A stretch of 64,000 nt of DNA, taken from Ptiloglossa arizonensis. Taxonomy: Eukaryota > Arthropoda > Insecta > Hymenoptera > Colletidae. Each line of letters starts with the position of its first letter. The stretch's first letter is position 1. Under the pieces are notes generated by a model. It ran no database searches. It was not told the DNA's origin and saw nothing but the letters and a program-made list of their open reading frames with translations. The DNA lies in the NCBI RefSeq assembly GCF_051014685.1, contig NW_027479038.1:1-64000 (forward strand), read 5' to 3'. Positions 12,215 through 26,830 of the stretch are shown here, piece after piece. The translations under genes and the position numbers were made by a program.

Positions 12215-15011
12215 GAGGTCGTTCCTTATAGGTGATACGTCATACGTTATACGTTATACGTTATACGCTATACGTTATACGTTATACGTTATACGTTATA
12301 CGTTATACGTTATACGTCATACGTTATACGTTATACGTTAGACGTTATAAGTTATACGTTATACGTTATACGTCATACGTTATACGTTATGCGTCATACG
12401 TTATACGTTATACGTTATACGTTATAGGTCATACCTTATTCGTGATACGTCATACGTTATACGTTATACGTTCTACGTTATACGTTATACGTTATAGGTT
12501 ATATGTCATACCTTATTCGTGATACGTCATACGTTACACGTTCTACGTTCTACGTTATACGTTACACGTTATACGTTATACGTTATGCGTTATGCGTTAT
12601 ACGTTATGCGTTATACGTTATACGTTATACGTTATACGTTATACGTTATACGTTACACGTTATACGTATTACGTTATACGTTATACGTTATACGTTATAC
12701 GTTATACGTTATACGTTATACATCATACGTTATACGTTATACGTTATACGCTATACGTTATACGTTATACGTTATACGTTATACGTTATACGTTATACGT
12801 CATACGTTATACGTTATACGTTAGACGTTATAAGTTATACGTTATACGTTATACGTCATACGTTATACGTTATGCGTCATACGTTATACGTTATACGTTA
12901 TACGTTATAGGTCATACCTTATTCGTGATACGTCATACGTTATACGTTATACGTTCTACGTTATACGTTATACGTTATAGGTTATAGGTCATACCTTATT
13001 CGTGATACGTCATACGTTATACGTTATACGTCATACATTATAAGTTAGACGTTACACGTTATACGTTATACGTTATACGTTATACGTCATACGTTATACG
13101 TTATACGTTAGACGTTAGAGGTCGTTCCTTATAGGTGATACGTCATACGTTATACGTTATACGTTATACGTTACACGTTATACGTTATACGTTATACGTT
13201 ATACGTTATACGTTATACGTTATACGTTATACGTTATACGTTATACGTTATACGTTATACGTTATACGTTATACGTTATACGTTATACGTTGTACGTTAT
13301 ACGTTATACGTTATACGTTATACGTTATACGTTATACGTTATACGTTATACGTTATACGTTATACCTTATACGTTATACGTCATACGTTATACGTTATAC
13401 GTTATACGTTATACGTTATACGTTATACGTTATACGTTATACGTTATACGTTATACGTAATACGTTATACGTTAGAGGTCGTTCCTTATAGGTGATACGT
13501 CATACGTTATACGTTATACGTTATACGTTACACGTTATACGTTATACGTTATACGTTATACGTTATACGTTATACGTTATACGTTATACGTTATACGATA
13601 TACGTTATACGTTATACGTTATACGTTATACGTTATACGTTCTACGTTCTACGTTATACGTTATACGTTATACGTTATACGTTATACGTTATACGTTATA
13701 CGTCATACGTTATACGTTATACGTTATACGTTATACGTTATACGTTACACGTTATACGTTATATCGTTTATACGTTATACGTAATACGTTATACGTTATA
13801 CGTCATACGTTATACGTTATACGATATAAGTTATACGTTATACGTTATACGTTATACGTTATACGTTATACGTTATATGTCATACGTTATACGTTATACG
13901 TCATACGTTATACGTTATACGTTATACGTTATAGGTCATACCTTATTCGTGATACGTCATACGTTATACGTTATACGTTCTACGTTATACGTTATACGTT
14001 ATATGTTACACGTTATACGTTATACGTTACACGTTCTACGTTCTACGTTCTACGTTCTACGTTATACGTTACACGTTATACGTTATACGTTATGCGTAAT
14101 GCGTTATACGTCATGCGTTATACGTTATACGTTATACGTTATACGTTATACGTTATACGTTACACGTTATACGTTATACGTTATACGTTATACGTTATAC
14201 GTTATACGTTATACGTTATACGTTATACGTTATACGTTATACGTTATACGTTATACGTTATACGTTATACCTTATACGTTATACGTTATACGTTATACGT
14301 TATACGTTATACGTTATACGTTATACGTTATACGTTATACGTTATACCTTATACGTTATACGTCATACGTTATACGTTATACGTTATACGTTATACGTTA
14401 TACGTTATACGTTATACGTTATACGTTATACGTTATACGTAATACGTTATACGTTAGAGGTCGTTCCTTATAGGTGATACGTCATACGTTATACGTTATA
14501 CGTTATACGTTACACGTTATACGTTATACGTTATACGTTATACGTTATACGTTATACGTTATACGTTATACGTTATACGATATACGTTATACGTTATACG
14601 TTATACGTTATACGTTATACGTTCTACGTTCTACGTTATACGTTATACGTTATACGTTATACGTTATACGTTATACGTTATACGTTATACGTTATACGTT
14701 ATACGTTATACGTTATACGTTATACGTTATACGTTATACGTTATATCGTTTATACGTTATACGTAATACGTTATACGTTATACGTCATACGTTATACGTT
14801 ATACGTTATACGTTATACGTTATACGTTATACGTTATACGTTATACGTTATACGTTATACGTTGTACGTTATACGTTATACGTTATACGTTATACGTTAT
14901 ACGTTATACGTTATACCTTATACGTTATACGTTATACGTTATACGTTATACGTTATACGTTATACGTTATACGTTATACGTTATACGTTATACGTTATAC
15001 GTTATACGTTA
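12215..15011 (+). repeat. Higher-order repeat A3 (2,797 bp), tandem to A2
   Basis: M1 at 12215, 13118, 13475, 14457 and 15012 give spacings of 903, 357, 982 and 555. M2 pairs lie at 12425/12502 and 12908/12985, with a single M2 at 13932. The second member of the first pair begins TATGTCA instead of TAGGTCA, a change shared only with A6. M5 lies at 13762 and 14744. A private TAAGTTA at 13041 replaces the canonical unit found at the matching place in A6 (27657). It follows A2 directly, so A2-A3 is a true tandem pair of ~2.7 kb repeats. Confidence 0.87.
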
Positions 15012-15872
15012 GAGGTCGTTCCTTATAGGTGATACGTCATACGTTATAGGTTATACGTTACACGTTACACGTTATACGTTATAGGTTATACGTTATACGT
15101 TATACGTTATACGTTATACGTTATACGTTATACGTTATACGTTATACGTTATACGATATACGTTATACGTTATACGTTATACGTTATACGTTATACGTTA
15201 TACGTAATACGTTATACGTTATACGTTATACGATATACGTTATACGTTATACGTTATACGTTATACGTTATACGTTATACGTTATACGTTATAGGTTATA
15301 CGTTATACGTTATACGTTATACGTTATACGTTATACGTTATACGTTATACGTTATACGTTATACGTTATACGTCATACGTTATACGTTATACGTTATACG
15401 CTATACGTTATACGTTATACGTTATACGTTATACGTTATACGTTATACGTTATACGTTATACGTTATACGTTATACGTTTTACGTTATACGTTATACGTT
15501 ATACGTTATACGTTATACGTTATACGTTATACGTTATACGTTATACGTTATACGTAATACGTTATACGTTATACGTTATACGATATACGTTATACGTTAT
15601 ACGTTATACGTTATACGTTACACGTTACACGTTATACGTTATAGGTTATACGTTATACGTTATACGTTATACGTTATACGTTATACGTTATACGTTATAC
15701 GTTATACGTTATACGTTATACGTCATACGTTATACGTTATACGTTATACGCTATACGTTATACGTTATACGTTATACGTTATACGTTATACGTTATACGT
15801 TATACGTTATACGTTATACGTTATACGTTATACGTTATACGTCATACGTTATACGTTATACGTTAGACGTTA
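15012..15872 (+). repeat. Module C (861 bp)
   Basis: It starts with an M1 followed by TAGGTTA and two CACGTTA units and ends at M1 15873. Inside are TACGATA, TACGTAA, TACGCTA and one TACGTTT unit, but no M2-M6 block. It is a compact relative of the first 889 bp of B1. The same 861-bp spacing recurs at 29628-30488. Confidence 0.8.
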
Positions 15873-16649
15873 GAGGTCGTTCCTTATAGGTGATACGTCA
15901 TACGTTATACGTTATACGTTATACGTTACACGTTATACGTTATACGTTATACGTTATACGTTATACGTTATACGTTATACGTTATACGTTATACGTTATA
16001 CATTATACGTTATACGTCATACGTTATACGTTATACGTTATACGTTATACGTTATACGTTATACGTTAGAGGTCGTTCCTTATAGGTGATACGTCATACG
16101 TTATACGTTATACGTTATACGTTACACGTTATACGTTATACGTTATACGTTATACGTTATACGTTATACGATATACGTTATACGTTATACGTTATACGTT
16201 ATACGTTATACGTTCTACGTTCTACGTTATACGTTATACGTTATACGTTATACGTTATACGTTATACGTTATACGTTATACGTTATACGTTACACGTTAT
16301 ACGTTATACGTTATGCGTAATGCGTTATACGTTATGCGTTATACGTTATACGTTATACGTTATACGTTATACGTTATACGTTACACGTTATACGTTATAC
16401 GTTATACGCTATACGTTATACGTTATACGTTATACGTTATACGTTATACGTTATACGTTATACGTTGTACGTTATACGTTATACGTTATACGTTATACGT
16501 TATACGTTATACGTTATACGTTATACGTTATACGTTATACCTTATACGTTATACGTCATACGTTATACGTTATACGTTATACGTTATACGTTATACGTTA
16601 TACGTTATACGTTATACGTTATACGTTATACGTAATACGTTATACGTTA

Positions 16650-19600
16650 GAGGTCGTTCCTTATAGGTGATACGTCATACGTTATACGTTATACGTTATA
16701 CGCTATACGTTATACGTTATACGTTATACGTTATACGTTATACGTTATACGTCATACGTTATACGTTATACGTTAGACGTTATAAGTTATACGTTATACG
16801 TTATACGTCATACGTTATACGTTATGCGTCATACGTTATACGTTATACGTTATACGTTATAGGTCATACCTTATTCGTGATACGTCATACGTTATACGTT
16901 ATACGTTCTACGTTATACGTTATACGTTATAGGTTATAGGTCATACCTTATTCGTGATACGTCATACGTTACACGTTCTACGTTCTACGTTATACGTTAC
17001 ACGTTATACGTTATACGTTATGCGTTATGCGTTATACGTTATGCGTTATACGTTATACGTTATACGTTATACGTTATACGTTATACGTTACACGTTATAC
17101 GTATTACGTTATACGTTATACGTTATACGTTATACGTTATACGTTATACGTTATACGTCATACGTTATACGTTATACGTTATACGCTATACGTTATACGT
17201 TATACGTTATACGTTATACGTTATACGTTATACGTCATACGTTATACGTTATACGTTAGACGTTATAAGTTATACGTTATACGTTATACGTCATACGTTA
17301 TACGTTATGCGTCATACGTTATACGTTATACGTTATACGTTATAGGTCATACCTTATTCGTGATACGTCATACGTTATACGTTATACGTTCTACGTTATA
17401 CGTTATACGTTATAGGTTATAGGTCATACCTTATTCGTGATACGTCATACGTTATACGTTATACGTCATACATTATACGTTAGACGTTACACGTTATACG
17501 TTATACGTTATACGTTATACGTCATACGTTATACGTTATACGTTAGACGTTAGAGGTCGTTCCTTATAGGTGATACGTCATACGTTATACGTTATACGTT
17601 ATACGTTACACGTTATACGTTATACGTTATACGTTATACGTTATACGTTATACGTTATACGTTATACGTTATACGTTATACGTTATACGTTATACGTTAT
17701 ACGTTATACGTTATACGTTATACGTTGTACGTTATACGTTATACGTTATACGTTATACGTTATACGTTATACGTTATACGTTATACGTTATACGTTATAC
17801 CTTATACGTTATACGTCATACGTTATACGTTATACGTTATACGTTATAGGTCATACCTTATTCGTGATACGTCATACGTTATACGTTATACGTTCTACGT
17901 TATACGTTATACGTTATAGGTTATAGGTCATACCTTATTCGTGATACGTCATACGTTATACGTTATACGTCATACATTATACGTTAGACGTTACACGTTA
18001 TACGTTATACGTTATACGTTATACGTCATACGTTATACGTTATACGTTAGACGTTAGAGGTCGTTCCTTATAGGTGATACGTCATACGTTATACGTTATA
18101 CGTTATACGTTACACGTTATACGTTATACGTTATACGTTATACGTTATACGTTATACGTTATACGTTATACGTTATACGTTATACGTTATACGTTATACG
18201 TTATACGTTATACGTTATACGTTATACGTTGTACGTTATACGTTATACGTTATACGTTATACGTTATACGTTATACGTTATACGTTATACGTTATACGTT
18301 ATACCTTATACGTTATACGTCATACGTTATACGTTATACGTTATACGTTATACGTTATACGTTATACGTTATACGTTATACGTTATACGTAATACGTTAT
18401 ACGTTAGAGGTCGTTCCTTATAGGTGATACGTCATACGTTATACGTTATACGTTATACGTTACACGTTATACGTTATACGTTATACGTTATACGTTATAC
18501 GTTATACGTTATACGTTATACGTTATACGATATACGTTATACGTTATACGTTATACGTTATACGTTATACGTTATACGTTCTACGTTCTACGTTATACGT
18601 TATACGTTATACGTTATACGTTATACGTTATACGTTATACGTCATACGTTATACGTTATACGTTATACGTTATACGTTATACGTTATACGTTATACGTTA
18701 TATCGTTTATACGTTATACGTAATACGTTATACGTTATACGTCATACGTTATACGTTATACGATATAAGTTATACGTTATACGTTATACGTTATACGTTA
18801 TACGTTATACGTTATATGTCATACGTTATACGTTATACGTCATACGTTATACGTTATACGTTATACGTTATAGGTCATACCTTATTCGTGATACGTCATA
18901 CGTTATACGTTATACGTTCTACGTTATACGTTATACGTTATATGTTACACGTTATACGTTATACGTTACACGTTCTACGTTCTACGTTCTACGTTATACG
19001 TTACACGTTATACGTTATACGTTATGCGTAATGCGTTATACGTTATGCGTTATACGTTATACGTTATACGTTATACGTTATACGTTATACGTTACACGTT
19101 ATACGTTATACGTTATACGTTATACGTTATACGTTATACGTTATACGTTATACGTTATACGTTATACGTTATACGTTATACGTTATACGTTATACGTTAT
19201 ACCTTATACGTTATACGTTATACGTTATACGTTATACGTTATACGTTATACGTTATACGTTATACGTTATACGTTATACCTTATACGTTATACGTCATAC
19301 GTTATACGTTATACGTTATACGTTATACGTTATACGTTATACGTTATACGTTATACGTTATACGTAATACGTTATACGTTAGAGGTCGTTCCTTATAGGT
19401 GATACGTCATACGTTATACGTTATACGTTATACGTTACACGTTATACGTTATACGTTATACGTTATACGTTATACGTTATACGTTATACGTTATACGTTA
19501 TACGATATACGTTATACGTTATACGTTATACGTTATACGTTATACGTTCTACGTTCTACGTTATACGTTATACGTTATACGTTATACGTTATACGTTATA

Positions 19601-19957
19601 CGTTATACGTTATACGTTATACGTTATACGTTATACGTTATACGTTATACGTTATACGTTATACGTTATACGTTATACGTTATACGTTATATCGTTTATA
19701 CGTTATACGTAATACGTTATACGTTATACGTCATACGTTATACGTTATACGTTATACGTTATACGTTATACGTTATACGTTATACGTTATACGTTATACG
19801 TTATACGTTGTACGTTATACGTTATACGTTATACGTTATACGTTATACGTTATACGTTATACCTTATACGTTATACGTTATACGTTATACGTTATACGTT
19901 ATACGTTATACGTTATACGTTATACGTTATACGTTATACGTTATACGTTATACGTTA
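16650..19957 (+). repeat. Higher-order repeat A4 (3,308 bp, long form)
   Basis: M1 at 16650, 17553, 18057, 18407, 19382 and 19958 give spacings of 903, 504, 350, 975 and 576, the same as A1 but without the 1-bp insertion. M2 pairs lie at 16860/16937, 17343/17420 and 17847/17924, and a single M2 at 18871. M5 lies at 18701 and 19690. Variant order equals A1 in every part I compared except around 1600. Confidence 0.87.
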
Positions 19958-22900
19958 GAGGTCGTTCCTTATAGGTGATACGTCATACGTTATAGGTTAT
20001 ACGTTACACGTTACACGTTATACGTTATAGGTTATACGTTATACGTTATACGTTATACGTTATACGTTATACGTTATACGTTATACGTTATACGTTATAC
20101 GTTATACGATATACGTTATACGTTATACGTTATACGTTATACGTTATACGTTATACGTAATACGTTATACGTTATACGTTATACGATATACGTTATACGT
20201 TATACGTTATACGTTATACGTTATACGTTATACGTTATACGTTATAGGTTATACGTTATACGTTATACGTTATACGTTATACGTTATACGTTATACGTTA
20301 TACGTTATACGTTATACGTTATACGTCATACGTTATACGTTATACGTTATACGCTATACGTTATACGTTATACGTTATACGTTATACGTTATACGTTATA
20401 CCTTATACGTTATACGTTATACGTTATACGTTATACGTTATACGTTATACGTTATGCGTTATACGTTATACGTTATACGCTATACGTTATACGTTATACG
20501 TTATACGTTATACGTTATACGTTATACGTTATACGTAATACGTTATACGTTATACGTTATACGATATACGTTATACGTTATACGTTATACGTTATACGTT
20601 ACACGTTACACGTTATACGTTATAGGTTATACGTTATACGTTATACGTTATACGTTATACGTTATACGTTATACGTTATACGTTATACGTTATACGTTAT
20701 ACGTCATACGTTATACGTTATACGTTATACGCTATACGTTATACGTTATACGTTATACGTTATACGTTATACGTTATACGTTATACGTTATACGTTATAC
20801 GTTATACGTTATACGTCATACGTTATACGTTATACGTTAGACGTTAGAGGTCGTTCCTTATAGGTGATACGTCATACGTTATACGTTATACGTTATACGT
20901 TACACGTTATACGTTATACGTTATACGTTATACGTTATACGTTATACGTTATACGTTATACGTTATACGTTATACGTTATACGATATACGTTATACGTTA
21001 TACGTTATACGTTATACGTTATACGTTATACGTAATACGTTATACGTTATACGTTATACGTTATACGTTATACGTTATACGTTATACGTTATACGTTATA
21101 CGTTATACGTTATACGTTATACGTTATACGTTATACGTTATACGTTATACGTTATACGTTATATCGTTTATACGTTATACGTAATACGTTATACGTTGTA
21201 CGTTATACATTATACGTTATACGTTATACGTTATACGTTATACGTTATACGTTATACGTTATACGTTATACGTTATACGTTATACGTTATACGTAATACG
21301 TTATACGTTAGAGGTCGTTCCTTATAGGTGATACGTCATACGTTATACGTTATACGTTATACGTTACACCTTATACGTTATACGTTATACGTTATACGTT
21401 ATACGTTATACGTTATACGTTATACGTTAGACGTTATACGTTATACGTTATACGCTATACGTTATACGTTATACGTTATACGTTATACGTTATACGTTAT
21501 ACGTTATACGACATACATTATACGTTAGACGTTACACGTTATACGTTATACGTTATACGTTATACGTTATACGTTATACGTTATACGTTATACGTTATAC
21601 GTTATACGTTATACAATATACGTTATACGTCATTCGTTATACGTTAGATGTTACACAATATAGGTTATACGTTATACGTTATACGTTATACGTTATACGT
21701 TATACGTTATACGTTATACGTTATACGTTATACGTTATACGTTATACGTTATACGTTATACGTTATACGTTATACGTTATACGCTATACATTATACGTTA
21801 TACGTCTATCGCTATACGTTAGACGTTACACAATATAGGTTATACGTGATACGTTATACGTTATACGTTATACGTTATACGTTATACGTTAGACGTTATA
21901 AGTTATACGTTATACGTTATACGTCATACGTTATACGTTATACGTTATACGTTATACGTTATACGTTATAGGTTATACGTAATACGTTATACGTTATACG
22001 TTTTACGTTATACGTTATACGTTATACGTTATACGTTATGCGTTATACGTTATACGTTATACGCTATACGTTATACGTTGTACGTTATACGTTATACGTT
22101 ATACGTTATACGTTATACGTTATACGTTATACGTCATAAATTATACGTTAGACGTTACACGTTATACGTTATACGTTATACGTTATACGTTATACGTTAT
22201 ACGTTATACATTATACGTTATACGTCATTCGTTATACGTTAGACGTTACACAATATAGGTTATACGTGATACGTTATACGTTATACGTTGTACGTTATAC
22301 GTTATACGTTATACGTTATACGTTATACGTTATACGTTATACGTTATACGTTATACGTTATACGTTATACGTTATACGTTATACGCTATACGTTATACGT
22401 TGTACGTTATACGTTATACGTTATACGTTATACGTCATACGTTATACGTTATACGTTATACGTTATACGTCATACGTTATACGTTATACGTTAGACGTTA
22501 TAAGTTATACGTTATACGTTATACGTCATACCTTATACGTTATACGTTATACGTTATACGTTATACGTTATAGGTTATACGTAATACGTTATACGTTATA
22601 CGTTATACGTTATACGTTATACGTTATACGTTATACGATATACGTCATACGTTATACGTTATACGTTATACGTTACACCTTATACGTTATACGTTATACG
22701 TTATACGTTATACGTTATACGTTATACGTTATACGTTAGACGTTATACAATATACGTTATACGTCATTCGTTATACGTTAGATGTTACACAATATAGGTT
22801 ATACGTTATACGTTATACGTTATACGTTATACGTTATACGTTATACGTTATACGTCATACGTTATACGTTATACGTTATACGCTATACGTTATACGTTAT

Positions 22901-23123
22901 ACGTTATACGTTATACGTTATACGTTATACGTTATACGTTATACGTTATACGTTATACGTCATACGTTATACGTTATACGTTAGACGTTATACGTTATAC
23001 CTTATACGTTATACGTCATACGTTATACGTTATACGTTATACGTTATACGTTATACGTTATACGTTATACGTTATACGTTATACGTTATACGTTATACGT
23101 TATACGTAATACGTTATACGTTA
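19958..23123 (+). repeat. Module B3, recombinant form
   Basis: M1 at 19958, 20847 and 21311 repeat the 889 and 464 spacing of B1; M5 is at 21162, M3 at 21654, 21829 and 22249, and M4 at 21801. After 22465 it departs from B1 and reads TACGTCA, GACGTTA, TAAGTTA and on to M3 at 22788, sequence resembling 31.98-32.4 kb and 41.0-41.5 kb. It contains M1-free stretches longer than in B1, and the next M1 is at 23124. Confidence 0.82.
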
Positions 23124-24124
23124 GAGGTCGTTCCTTATAGGTGATACGTCATACGTTATACGTCATACGTTATACGTTACACGTTATACGTTATACGTTA
23201 TACGTTATACGTTATACGTTATACGTTATACGTTATACGTTATACGTTATACGATATACGTTATACGTTATACGTTATACGTTATACGTTATACGTTCTA
23301 CGTTCTACGTTATACGTTATACGTTATACGTCATACGTTATACGTTATACGTTATACGTTATACGTTATACGTTATACGTTATACGTTGTACGTTATACG
23401 TTATACGTTATACGTTATACGTTATACGTTATACGTTATACGTTATACGTTATACGTTATACATTATACGTTATACGTCATACGTTATACGTTATACGTT
23501 ATACGTTATACGTTATACGTTATACGTTAGAGGTCGTTCCTTATAGGTGATACGTCATACGTTATACGTTATACGTTATACGTTACACGTTATACGTTAT
23601 ACGTTATACGTTATACGTTATACGTTATACGATATACGTTATACGTTATACGTTATACGTTATACGTTATACGTTCTACGTTCTACGTTCTACGTTATAC
23701 GTTATACGTTATACGTTATACGTTATACGTTATACGTTATACGTTATACGTTATACGTTATACGTTACACGTTATACGTTATACGTTATGCGTAATGCGT
23801 TATACGTTATGCGTTATACGTTATACGTTATACGTTATACGTTATACGTTATACGTTACACGTTATACGTTATACGTTATACGCTATACGTTATACGTTA
23901 TACGTTATACGTTATACGTTATACGTTATACGTTATACGTTGTACGTTATACGTTATACGTTATACGTTATACGTTATACGTTATACGTTATACGTTATA
24001 CGTTATACGTTATACCTTATACGTTATACGTCATACGTTATACGTTATACGTTATACGTTATACGTTATACGTTATACGTTATACGTTATACGTTATACG
24101 TTATACGTAATACGTTATACGTTA
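23124..24124 (+). repeat. Linker segment before A5
   Basis: M1 at 23124 and 23530 are 406 bp apart, followed by the 595-bp linker N ending at 24125. The 406-bp piece holds TACGATA, two TACGTTC units, TACGTTG and, at about 23459, TACATTA-TACGTTA-TACGTCA, the same lead-in that precedes M1 at 8893 and 16069. The part from about 23.4 kb matches 8.76 kb onward at offset 14,637. Confidence 0.78.
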
Positions 24125-26830
24125 GAGGTCGTTCCTTATAGGTGATACGTCATACGTTATACGTTATACGTTATACGCTATACGTTATACGTTATACGTT
24201 ATACGTTATACGTTATACGTTATACGTCATACGTTATACGTTATACGTTAGACGTTATAAGTTATACGTTATACGTTATACGTCATACGTTATACGTTAT
24301 GCGTCATACGTTATACGTTATACGTTATACGTTATAGGTCATACCTTATTCGTGATACGTCATACGTTATACGTTATACGTTCTACGTTATACGTTATAC
24401 GTTATAGGTTATAGGTCATACCTTATTCGTGATACGTCATACGTTACACGTTCTACGTTCTACGTTATACGTTACACGTTATACGTTATACGTTATGCGT
24501 TATGCGTTATACGTTATGCGTTATACGTTATACGTTATACGTTATACGTTATACGTTATACGTTACACGTTATACGTATTACGTTATACGTTATACGTTA
24601 TACGTTATACGTTATACGTTATACGTTATACATCATACGTTATACGTTATACGTTATACGCTATACGTTATACGTTATACGTTATACGTTATACGTTATA
24701 CGTTATACGTCATACGTTATACGTTATACGTTAGACGTTATAAGTTATACGTTATACGTTATACGTCATACGTTATACGTTATGCGTCATACGTTATACG
24801 TTATACGTTATACGTTATAGGTCATACCTTATTCGTGATACGTCATACGTTATACGTTATACGTTCTACGTTATACGTTATACGTTATAGGTTATAGGTC
24901 ATACCTTATTCGTGATACGTCATACGTTATACGTTATACGTCATACATTATACGTTAGACGTTACACGTTATACGTTATACGTTATACGTTATACGTCAT
25001 ACGTTATACGTTATACGTTAGACGTTAGAGGTCGTTCCTTATAGGTGATACGTCATACGTTATACGTTATACGTTATACGTTACACGTTATACGTTATAC
25101 GTTATACGTTATACGTTATACGTTATACGTTATACGTTATACGTTATACGTTATACGTTATACGTTATACGTTATACGTTATACGTTGTACGTTATACGT
25201 TATACGTTATACGTTATACGTTATACGTTATACGTTATACGTTATACGTTATACGTTATACCTTATACGTTATACGTCATACGTTATACGTTATACGTTA
25301 TACGTTATACGTTATACGTTATACGTTATACGTTATACGTTATACGTTATACGTAATACGTTATACGTTAGAGGTCGTTCCTTATAGGTGATACGTCATA
25401 CGTTATACGTTATACGTTATACGTTACACGTTATACGTTATACGTTATACGTTATACGTTATACGTTATACGTTATACGTTATACGTTATACGATATACG
25501 TTATACGTTATACGTTATACGTTATACGTTATACGTTCTACGTTCTACGTTATACGTTATACGTTATACGTTATACGTTATACGTTATACGTTATACGTC
25601 ATACGTTATACGTTATACGTTATACGTTATACGTTATACGTTACACGTTATACGTTATATCGTTTATACGTTATACGTAATACGTTATACGTTATACGTC
25701 ATACGTTATACGTTATACGATATAAGTTATACGTTATACGTTATACGTTATACGTTATACGTTATACGTTATATGTCATACGTTATACGTTATACGTCAT
25801 ACGTTATACGTTATACGTTATACGTTATAGGTCATACCTTATTCGTGATACGTCATACGTTATACGTTATACGTTCTACGTTATACGTTATACGTTATAT
25901 GTTACACGTTATACGTTATACGTTACACGTTCTACGTTCTACGTTCTACGTTCTACGTTATACGTTACACGTTATACGTTATACGTTATGCGTAATGCGT
26001 TATACGTCATGCGTTATACGTTATACGTTATACGTTATACGTTATACGTTATACGTTACACGTTATACGTTATACGTTATACGTTATACGTTATACGTTA
26101 TACGTTATACGTTATACGTTATACGTTATACGTTATACGTTATACGTTATACGTTATACGTTATACCTTATACGTTATACGTTATACGTTATACGTTATA
26201 CGTTATACGTTATACGTTATACGTTATACGTTATACGTTATACCTTATACGTTATACGTCATACGTTATACGTTATACGTTATACGTTATACGTTATACG
26301 TTATACGTTATACGTTATACGTTATACGTTATACGTAATACGTTATACGTTAGAGGTCGTTCCTTATAGGTGATACGTCATACGTTATACGTTATACGTT
26401 ATACGTTACACGTTATACGTTATACGTTATACGTTATACGTTATACGTTATACGTTATACGTTATACGTTATACGATATACGTTATACGTTATACGTTAT
26501 ACGTTATACGTTATACGTTCTACGTTCTACGTTATACGTTATACGTTATACGTTATACGTTATACGTTATACGTTATACGTTATACGTTATACGTTATAC
26601 GTTATACGTTATACGTTATACGTTATACGTTATACGTTATATCGTTTATACGTTATACGTAATACGTTATACGTTATACGTCATACGTTATACGTTATAC
26701 GTTATACGTTATACGTTATACGTTATACGTTATACGTTATACGTTATACGTTATACGTTGTACGTTATACGTTATACGTTATACGTTATACGTTATACGT
26801 TATACGTTATACGTAATACGTTATACGTTA
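24125..26830 (+). repeat. Higher-order repeat A5 (2,706 bp)
   Basis: M1 at 24125, 25028, 25371, 26353 and 26831 give spacings of 903, 343, 982 and 478. The 343 and 982 are 14 and 7 bp shorter than in A2, losses of two and one units that do not disturb the register. M2 pairs lie at 24335/24412 and 24818/24895, a single M2 at 25828, and M5 at 25658 and 26640. It shares TACATCA and four TACGTTC units with A2, A3 and A6. It is the S2 counterpart of A2. Confidence 0.86.

Larger units (their letters stand above)
29..15872 (+). repeat. Super-repeat copy S1 (15,844 bp)
   Basis: This copy runs from the M1 block at 29 to the equivalent M1 at 15873. Order of modules: linker (29-805), A1 (806-4114), B1 (4115-7000), B2 (7001-8892), linker N (8893-9487), A2 (9488-12214), A3 (12215-15011) and C (15012-15872). 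Bases 1-6622 match 15845-22465 at offset 15,844, which becomes 15,843 after a private 1-bp insertion near 1600. About 8.8-15.9 kb matches 23.4-30.5 kb at offset 14,637, falling to 14,616 after two small losses of whole units. Variant order agrees throughout the stretches I compared apart from a handful of private changes. The first 28 bases also match 15845-15872, so the homology extends out of the window to the left. Confidence 0.88.
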
